NCBI GenBank assembly: GCA_016780605.1 | Contig: JADHLS010000268.1 | Span: 1-6,966 of the forward strand | Direction of reading: 5' to 3' | DNA: 6,966 nt | Source of the DNA: Reyranella sp. | GTDB taxonomy: Bacteria; Pseudomonadota; Alphaproteobacteria; Reyranellales; Reyranellaceae | Part shown: piece by piece, positions 1-4,846 of the stretch | Position numbering within the stretch: position 1 is the stretch's first letter | How the letters are laid out: each line of letters begins with the position of its first letter | Notes under the pieces: generated by a model | Database searches by the model: none | Told to the model about the DNA's origin: nothing | What the model saw: only the letters and a program-made list of their open reading frames with translations | Translations under genes and position numbers: made by a program

Positions 1-1061
1 GCATCGAAGCGGCGGCGGGCCTCGACTGGCCGCGGGGGAAGCTGCACGTCCAGGTGCTGGACGACAGCACCGACGAGACCGCCGAGCTCGCACGCACCGT
101 GGTCGCCGAGCAGAAGGCGAGGGGCATCGACATCGTCGCCCTGCAGCGCACCGATCGGTCGGGCTACAAGGGCGGCGCGCTGCACGAGGCCATGCAGCAG
201 ACGCCGTACGACTTCTTCGCCATCTTCGACGTCGACTACGTCCCCAAGCCGGATTTCCTGCGCGTCTGCATGCGGCCGTTCTTCGCCAATCCCCGCTGGG
301 CATTCGTTCAGGCGCGCTTCGACTTCCTCAATCCGCACGAGAACGCGCTCACCGAAATGCAGATGGTGACGCTCGATGCCCATCTCGGCATCGAGCAGGC
401 GACGCGCTGCTGGGCCGGTCATCCGCTGCCCTTCAACGGCACCTGCGGCATCTGGCAGCGTGCCGCGATCGAGGCCGGTGGCGGATGGAAGGGTGATACC
501 GTCACCGAGGATCTCGATCTCACCTATCGCGGCTGGGTGAAGGGCTGGCGGGCGCTGTTCCTGACCAGCGTGCCGGTGCCGGGCGAACTGCCCGCCGACA
601 ACAAGACCTGGCTGCGCCAGCAACAGCGCTGGCAGGACGGCTTCCGCCACGTCGGGCTGCGCATGGTCTGGCCGATCCTGAGGAGCGCCGATATCACCCC
701 GTCAGCCAAGGCTGCGGCGCTGTTGCATCTCTGCATGTCGCTGAACCAGCCGGTGCTGCTGGTCGGGGTCGTATCGGGGCTGCTCACGGGCTTGCTGGCG
801 CCGTCCCTGGTCCCGCTGCTGCTGACCTTGTTTTTCATAACGCTGGCCTGGGTTCTGTTCTGCGCCACGACCTTCCTGCGCGCCGGCCACAACTTCATCC
901 GCGGCGGCGAGATGTCGCCCGGCCGCTTCGGCCTGGTGCTGGTCCGCTACGTTGGCGGCCAGGCGGCGATGCTGGTGCGCTCGCTCGGCGTGCACATCGC
1001 CAAGTGGCTGGATCGCCCCAAGCCTGTCGTCTTCGACCGCACCCCGAAGAAAGGGGCCTAG
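1..1061 (+). CDS. Family 2 glycosyltransferase, cellulose synthase/CslA-like (5' end missing)
   Basis: Processive-type membrane glycosyltransferase that would add sugars from a nucleotide-sugar to a growing polysaccharide at the inner membrane. The reading frame is open from the first complete codon (position 3), so the N-terminus and any first membrane helix lie outside the window; 352 residues are visible. Counting from that codon, the GT-A catalytic motifs come in order: QVLDDSTD (Asp pair at 20-21), GYKGGAL (54-60), FDVDY (DxD at 76-78, nucleotide and metal binding), GGWK...TEDLD (TED at 168-170, probable catalytic base) and QQQRW (206-210, the Q-x-x-R-W acceptor/product motif). After these come about three hydrophobic stretches (roughly 238-262, 266-290, 308-333) and a short basic tail. 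The motif wording is closest to plant CslA glucomannan synthases and their bacterial relatives, but bacterial members differ in product. Donor and polymer are unknown; GDP-mannose is plausible because the neighbouring convergent gene makes it. Confidence 0.9.
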   Translation, partial: IEAAAGLDWPRGKLHVQVLDDSTDETAELARTVVAEQKARGIDIVALQRTDRSGYKGGALHEAMQQTPYDFFAIFDVDYVPKPDFLRVCMRPFFANPRWAFVQARFDFLNPHENALTEMQMVTLDAHLGIEQATRCWAGHPLPFNGTCGIWQRAAIEAGGGWKGDTVTEDLDLTYRGWVKGWRALFLTSVPVPGELPADNKTWLRQQQRWQDGFRHVGLRMVWPILRSADITPSAKAAALLHLCMSLNQPVLLVGVVSGLLTGLLAPSLVPLLLTLFFITLAWVLFCATTFLRAGHNFIRGGEMSPGRFGLVLVRYVGGQAAMLVRSLGVHIAKWLDRPKPVVFDRTPKKGA

Positions 1062-1075
1062 GCAAGCACGCTCTC
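1058..1075. repeat. 18-bp imperfect direct repeat, copy 1
   Basis: CTAGGCAAGCACGCTCTC. It matches 1134-1151 (CTAAGCCAGCACGCTCTC) at 16 of 18 bases, with the last 11 identical. This copy overlaps the TAG stop of the glycosyltransferase (1059-1061). Read on the minus strand it encodes E-S-V-L-A-stop, exactly the C-terminal residues that copy 2 encodes in the amidinotransferase-like gene. It therefore looks like a duplicated gene end. Confidence 0.6.
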
Positions 1076-1080
1076 GCACC

Positions 1081-1114
1081 CATGTTCCTCTCCCCCAAGG
1101 GGGAGAGGAACATG
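1081..1114. repeat. Perfect 16-bp inverted repeat (2-nt centre) between convergent genes
   Basis: The arms CATGTTCCTCTCCCCC (1081-1096) and its exact reverse complement (1099-1114) are separated by AA. In RNA this would fold into a very stable hairpin from either strand, in practice with a 4-nt loop. It lies 20 bp after the glycosyltransferase stop and 20 bp before the stop of the opposing gene, so it could stop or insulate transcription both ways. No run of T follows the stem on either strand, so it is not a textbook intrinsic terminator. From memory, C-rich/G-rich palindromes with a CTCTCCCCC core are common dispersed intergenic repeats in alphaproteobacteria, so a REP-like repeat is the preferred reading. 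Confidence 0.75.
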
Positions 1115-1133
1115 AGGACGAACGCCACGCGCT

Positions 1134-1151
1134 CTAAGCCAGCACGCTCTC
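1134..1151. repeat. 18-bp imperfect direct repeat, copy 2
   Basis: CTAAGCCAGCACGCTCTC, the partner of 1058-1075, offset by 76 bp. This copy is the true 3' end of the amidinotransferase-like gene (codons for E-S-V-L-A and TAG on the minus strand). The palindrome at 1081-1114 lies between the two copies. Confidence 0.6.
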
Positions 1152-2093
1152 CCGCAGCAGCGGATGATGAGCGCATCGCATGCTGCCGCCGACCCTGATC
1201 GGTCCATCGAAAAGCAGTGGGATCACATCGACGCCGCGCGCGCGCAGCTCGCCGATCACCCGCGCATTGTCACTGTCGACGATCATGCGGCCTTCCTCGA
1301 GCACGAGCCCGTTTGTGGCGAGGCGGTTGGCTTCTTCGATCGATACGGCGATCTTGTCCCAGTCGCGCAGCGCCATCGGCAGGCCGTCGATCAGCTTCTC
1401 GGGGCAATAGATGAGTAAGCCCGGCTTGACCAGCGCCAAGCAGCAATCGAGATGCAGCACGCTCGATTTCATCGCGACTGGGATCACGCGGTACTTCTCG
1501 CCCAGCAGCGCCTGCAGCCAGTCGGCACCCGCGAGGTCCGAAGCACAACCAGAGATGCCGACATAGACCTGGTGACCGTTGAGGAGAGTATCGCCGCCCT
1601 CCAGGAACGGACCGTCGACGCAATTCGGCGAGCCCAACGGCACGGTCGACCAGCGCGCCCCGCGCTGCACGATCTTCTGGATCGCGGGGCGCAGGCCGTA
1701 TCGCTCGCGCTGGCGACAGATCAGGCGCAGCGAAGCGTCGATCGCATGCTCCCCGACGACGATCATGGCGTCTCGCGCAAACAGCTGCATGCCCTCGCCG
1801 TTGGGCGCCAGGAACGTCCGTTCGATGCCCTCGAGCCGCTGCGGCCGGTGGACGATCACGCCCTCTCGCGCCACCAACTCGGCCAGCGCGTCGACCTGTC
1901 GTTGGCAGCGCAGTGCCCAGTCAGGATCGATGTCGACCAGCCGCCGGCCTGCATTTTTGCGGCAGAAGTCGTCGACATCCGGCGGCATCCACCGGATCGA
2001 TCCCTCGTGGAACACCACGAAATCCTCGGCCGGCGAGATGCCGATCACGACCTCGCGCAGCTTGCCCCATTCGTGGTGGGCGCCGAACTTCAC
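1134..2093 (-). CDS. Amidinotransferase / arginine-deiminase-like enzyme (guanidino-group modifying superfamily)
   Basis: Cytosolic 319-residue enzyme of the fold shared by glycine amidinotransferase, inosamine-phosphate amidinotransferase, arginine deiminase and dimethylarginine hydrolase. All attack a guanidino carbon with a cysteine. The N-terminus (HHEWGKLREVVIG, 6-18) matches the family's usual opening. Active-site motifs are in order: FARD (Asp108, substrate binding), EGGD (Glu165/Asp168), HLD (His214/Asp216) and GGSMRC with the predicted nucleophile Cys307, 12 residues from the C-terminus. Glu-Gly-Gly-Asp and the late Cys resemble arginine deiminase and DDAH; the N-terminus resembles amidinotransferases. 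I cannot decide between hydrolysis and transfer, nor name the acceptor. The start is GTG at 2093, fixed by family alignment; only 3 nt separate it from the upstream stop and there is no good ribosome site, so translation probably relies on coupling. It is the last gene of the minus-strand run. The GME assignment is firm; the substrate is unknown. Confidence 0.88.
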   Translation of the reverse strand: MKFGAHHEWGKLREVVIGISPAEDFVVFHEGSIRWMPPDVDDFCRKNAGRRLVDIDPDWALRCQRQVDALAELVAREGVIVHRPQRLEGIERTFLAPNGEGMQLFARDAMIVVGEHAIDASLRLICRQRERYGLRPAIQKIVQRGARWSTVPLGSPNCVDGPFLEGGDTLLNGHQVYVGISGCASDLAGADWLQALLGEKYRVIPVAMKSSVLHLDCCLALVKPGLLIYCPEKLIDGLPMALRDWDKIAVSIEEANRLATNGLVLEEGRMIVDSDNARVIGELRARGVDVIPLLFDGPIRVGGSMRCAHHPLLRESVLA

Positions 2094-2096
2094 GCC

Positions 2097-3503
2097 TCAC
2101 ACACGGGCGTAGATATCCTCGTAGCGGATGATGTCGTCTTCCTCGAGGTAATCGCCGGTCTGGACCTCGACGACTTCGAGCGGCTCGTTGCCCGGATTGG
2201 CGAGGCGATGGATGCCGCCCATCGGGATGTAGACCGATTCGTTCTCGTGCAGGGTCATGATCTTGCCGTCGAGCGTGACCTCGGCGACGCCCTTGACCAC
2301 CACCCAGTGCTCGGCGCGCCGCTTGTGGCTCTGCAGACTGAGCTTGCCCTTGGGGTTGACCGTGAGGCGCTTGGCGCGGAAGCGCTCGCCGCGGTCGATG
2401 TCCTGATAGCTGCCCCATGGCCGATGCATGATCGCGTGCTCGGTCGCGGCCTTGTGCTTGCCGTCCGACATGCGCTGCACGACGTCCTTCAGCCGAGGCA
2501 GGTTGTCGCGATGGCCGACCAGCACGGCGTCGTTCATCGCCACCACCACGACCTCCTCGACGCCGATCACGGCGGTGAGCGGCCCGTCGGAGCGGACATA
2601 GGAGTTGCGCACATGGTCGATCTCGACCGGGCCCTCGGTGACGTTGCCGGCGCTGTCGGCCTGGCCGATGTCGAGCAGCGCATCCCAGGTGCCGAGGTCG
2701 GACCAGCGGAATTTGGCCGGCACGACCCAGCATTTGTCGGTGCGCTCCATGACGGCATAGTCGATCGACTTGGCCGGCGCCTTGCGGAAGGCGTCGGGGT
2801 CGAGGAAGACGGTCGACCCACTCTTCTTGGCCTTGGCCACGGCCTCCTCTGCGGCGGCGGCCATAGCCGGCTCGTAACGGGCCATCTCCGACAGCAGCGT
2901 ATCCGGCGAGAACAGGAAGTAGCTTGCGTTCCAGAACAGTCCTTCCTGGATGTAGCGCAGCGCTGTCTGGGCGTTCGGCTTCTCGACGAAGGCCGTGACC
3001 TTCTGCACCGCGCCGATCTGCTCGCCACCCGGCCGGATATAGCCGTAGTCGGTCTTGGGTTCGGTCGGCGGGATGCCGAAGGTGACGATACCGCCGCGCT
3101 CGACGGCAACAAGCCCATCGCGGCAGGCAGCGCGGAATTCCTCGGCGCCGATCACCATGTGGTCGGACGCCATGGCGAGCACCGCCTTTGCACCCTGTGT
3201 GCGCGCATAGGCCGTGGCCGCGGCCATAGCGGGCCCGGAGTCCCGGCGCTCGGGCTCGACCACGATGTCGATCTCCACGCCGATTTCCTTGGCCTGCTGC
3301 TCGCACATGAAACGGTAGGAATCGTTGGTGGCAATCACGGGCCGTGCGAACAGGCTGCGATCGGCCACGCGCTGCAGGGTCTGCTGGAAGGTCGACTGAC
3401 TGCCAAGCAGCGGCACGAACTGCTTGGGCATGCTCTCGCGGGACAGGGGCCACAGGCGTTTGCCGGAGCCTCCAACCAGGATGACAGGGGTGATCAAGGT
3501 CAT
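2097..3503 (-). CDS. manC: Mannose-1-phosphate guanylyltransferase / mannose-6-phosphate isomerase (bifunctional, type II)
   Basis: Cytosolic enzyme making GDP-mannose: the N-terminal domain joins mannose-1-phosphate and GTP, and the C-terminal cupin interconverts fructose-6-phosphate and mannose-6-phosphate. It has 468 residues, the usual length for AlgA/ManC/XanB. Guanylyltransferase motifs: GGSGKRLWPLSR (11-22), PKQF (26-29, catalytic Lys27), ASDH (112-115), FVEKP (172-176), WNASYFLF (191-198) and WSDLGTW (267-273). Isomerase motifs: RPWGSY (361-366), then QSH and EHW (Gln391, His393, Glu398) and His432, the expected metal ligands, with Arg395/396 nearby. Both activities therefore look intact. 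Two signature positions deviate slightly: Lys15 where Thr is usual, and Ala112 where Pro is usual before SDH. The ATG at 3503 is chosen because ITPVILVGGSG begins right after it; the frame stays open further upstream, but only inside the preceding gene. No Shine-Dalgarno sequence precedes it. It lies 40 bp downstream of the channel gene and 3 nt upstream of the amidinotransferase-like gene. Product: GDP-mannose for polysaccharide or glycoconjugates. Confidence 0.95.
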   Translation of the reverse strand: MTLITPVILVGGSGKRLWPLSRESMPKQFVPLLGSQSTFQQTLQRVADRSLFARPVIATNDSYRFMCEQQAKEIGVEIDIVVEPERRDSGPAMAAATAYARTQGAKAVLAMASDHMVIGAEEFRAACRDGLVAVERGGIVTFGIPPTEPKTDYGYIRPGGEQIGAVQKVTAFVEKPNAQTALRYIQEGLFWNASYFLFSPDTLLSEMARYEPAMAAAAEEAVAKAKKSGSTVFLDPDAFRKAPAKSIDYAVMERTDKCWVVPAKFRWSDLGTWDALLDIGQADSAGNVTEGPVEIDHVRNSYVRSDGPLTAVIGVEEVVVVAMNDAVLVGHRDNLPRLKDVVQRMSDGKHKAATEHAIMHRPWGSYQDIDRGERFRAKRLTVNPKGKLSLQSHKRRAEHWVVVKGVAEVTLDGKIMTLHENESVYIPMGGIHRLANPGNEPLEVVEVQTGDYLEEDDIIRYEDIYARV

Positions 3504-3511
3504 GGCGCCGC

Positions 3512-3540
3512 GATATAGCCCAAGGGGCAGGCCGGGCCAA
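3512..3540 (-). promoter_or_regulatory. Candidate sigma-70 promoter for the guanylyltransferase gene
   Basis: On the minus strand, TTGGCC (3540-3535) and TATATC (3517-3512) are separated by exactly 17 bp. Each hexamer matches the consensus at 4 of 6 positions. Transcription would start near 3506-3504, only 1-3 nt before the ATG at 3503, giving a leaderless or nearly leaderless message. That fits the lack of a ribosome-binding site. The site sits wholly in the 40-bp gap after the channel gene's stop. It is a pattern match only. Confidence 0.4.
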
Positions 3541-3543
3541 TGG

Positions 3544-4749
3544 TCATCGCCTGGCCCCGGCGGTCTGGCGTTCCAGGTTCTCCTCGGCCCGCCGCTTGGC
3601 CTCGATCTCGACCGCCTCGGCAAGCTTGGGGATGTGCGAGGCGATTTCGTAGAAGTCGCTGGCATAGAGCACCAGGAGCGTCGTGGGCTTCGTGGTCGCC
3701 ACCGAAGCGCTACGCGGCTGGCGCTCGAGCAGCGCCATCTCGCCGAAGAAGGCGCCTTCGCCCAGCGCTACCGAGCCGCCGTTTGGCAGGCGCACCTCGA
3801 CTTCGCCGCTCGAGATGAAGAACATGGAATCGCCGGGATCGCCTCGCCGCACCACGGTAATGCGGGGCGGATAGTAGCGCGTGCGCAGCTTGCCCACGAT
3901 CTCCGACAGGGTGACGACGCCCAGCGAGGCGAACAGCGGCACGCGCGCCACCTGTTCCCAGACCCGGAGATACTCACGCCGCCGCTCCTCCTGGGCGAAG
4001 CCAGTGGCGAGGATACCGGTCATCAGAGCCAGCACCGCGATGCCCGAGATCATCAGCAGCCCACCGACGATGCGGCCGCCCGCGGTGAGCGGCACCACGT
4101 CGCCATAGCCTGTCGTAGTGAGCGTGACCACCGCCCACCACATGGCGCCCGGCAGCGACCCGAACTGCTCAGGCTGCCTGATGCGTTCCAACATGTGCGC
4201 GGCGGTGGCGGCAATCATCAGCAGGATGGTGAACAGGATCAGCACCGAGGCGATCGCTGCGCGCTCGTTGGACATGACGCGGACCAGCGTGCTGAACGCC
4301 GGCGCATGCAGGCCGAGCTTCAGGATCCACAGGATGCAGAACACCGATGCGGTATCGGCGCCGGTGATGGCGTAGCCTCCGGCGAACAGGAAGGCCGGCG
4401 TGACAGCGAGTAGGTTGATCAATCCCTCGACCGATCGCGCCCAGTGCAATCGCGCTTGCAGCGGCGTGTCCTGATCATAGTGCGGCGCCTCGGGGCTGGC
4501 CCACAGCCGGAGCAGGTACTCCGCGAGGAAGATGAAGGTGACGGTCCAGATGGTGATACGCAGGATGCGCCGCAGCCCATGCTCCAGCTCGTCGATCGAG
4601 AGCACGATAACGGCCAGCAAGCCGATGCCTAGCACGATCAGGCTGAACACGCGCACCTGCCGGGCAGCCGGCGTGGGATCGCTGTATCGCAGCAGGGCGT
4701 AGATTCGCGCCCGCAGTTTCGAGGCCGTGGCCGTCACGGAAGCGACCAT
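3544..4749 (-). CDS. Cyclic-nucleotide-gated K+ channel, six-helix (MlotiK1-like)
   Basis: Inner-membrane potassium channel of 401 residues, expected to form a tetramer and to open when cAMP or cGMP binds. Membrane segments: S1 about 33-55, S2 62-83, S3 107-126, S4 133-158, S5 164-186, pore helix 198-210, selectivity filter TTTGYGD (211-217) and S6 225-251. A cyclic-nucleotide-binding domain follows (about 270-380) with the phosphate-binding cassette FFGEMALLERQPRSASV (334-350): Glu337 for the ribose and Arg346 for the cyclic phosphate. The tail is charged and probably helical. The pore-to-CNBD region closely resembles the prokaryotic model channel MlotiK1; a direct S6-CNBD link without a long C-linker is typical of that group. 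The S4 segment has only one Lys and, near its end, one Arg, so voltage sensing is unlikely. The frame stays open well upstream, but the ATG at 4749 has AGGG at 5-nt spacing and the longer N-terminus is low-complexity antisense of the divergent gene. First gene of the minus-strand run. Confidence 0.93.
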   Translation of the reverse strand: MVASVTATASKLRARIYALLRYSDPTPAARQVRVFSLIVLGIGLLAVIVLSIDELEHGLRRILRITIWTVTFIFLAEYLLRLWASPEAPHYDQDTPLQARLHWARSVEGLINLLAVTPAFLFAGGYAITGADTASVFCILWILKLGLHAPAFSTLVRVMSNERAAIASVLILFTILLMIAATAAHMLERIRQPEQFGSLPGAMWWAVVTLTTTGYGDVVPLTAGGRIVGGLLMISGIAVLALMTGILATGFAQEERRREYLRVWEQVARVPLFASLGVVTLSEIVGKLRTRYYPPRITVVRRGDPGDSMFFISSGEVEVRLPNGGSVALGEGAFFGEMALLERQPRSASVATTKPTTLLVLYASDFYEIASHIPKLAEAVEIEAKRRAEENLERQTAGARR

Positions 4750-4846
4750 AAGCGCCCTGGCCCGCCAATTGCAACGCGGGGGAGGCCGGTCTACGGTCGC
4801 GCCCGATTTCGCAGGACATGGGTCTGGATACAAGGTGGTCAGGGAT
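4750..4846. promoter_or_regulatory. Divergent intergenic region between channel and hydantoinase genes
   Basis: The 97-bp gap must hold the start signals for both divergent genes. On the plus strand, TTGCAA (4769-4774) and TACGGT (4792-4797) are 17 bp apart; the first matches the -35 consensus at 4 of 6 positions and the second the -10 at only 3 of 6, so this is a weak candidate. AAGGTGG (4832-4838) precedes the TTG at 4847 by 8 nt and is a good ribosome-binding site. On the minus strand AGGG (4758-4755) precedes the channel ATG. I see no convincing operator palindrome; CAATTG at 4766-4771 is too short to argue from. Confidence 0.35.

Noticed and set aside
1081..1114. Calling the palindrome a classical intrinsic terminator
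   Set aside because: No T-rich tract follows the stem on either strand, so it is listed as a repeat with possible terminator function.
1452..3518. A 688-codon open frame on the plus strand across the guanylyltransferase and amidinotransferase-like genes
   Set aside because: It spans two recognisable minus-strand genes and their junction, and its composition (Asp, His, Arg, Leu-rich) is typical of an antisense shadow.
1921..3540. A 539-codon minus-strand frame overlapping the guanylyltransferase gene in another frame
   Set aside because: Arg/Gly/Pro-rich low-complexity translation; the real frame carries every guanylyltransferase and isomerase motif.
3504..3543. A small hairpin (GCCC-CTT-GGGC, minus strand) between channel and guanylyltransferase as terminator
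   Set aside because: A 4-bp stem without a T-tract is too weak, and it falls inside the candidate promoter spacer.
3504..3665. N-terminal extension of the guanylyltransferase upstream of 3503
   Set aside because: It would overlap the 3' end of the channel gene, has no family similarity, and the family N-terminus begins immediately after the ATG at 3503.
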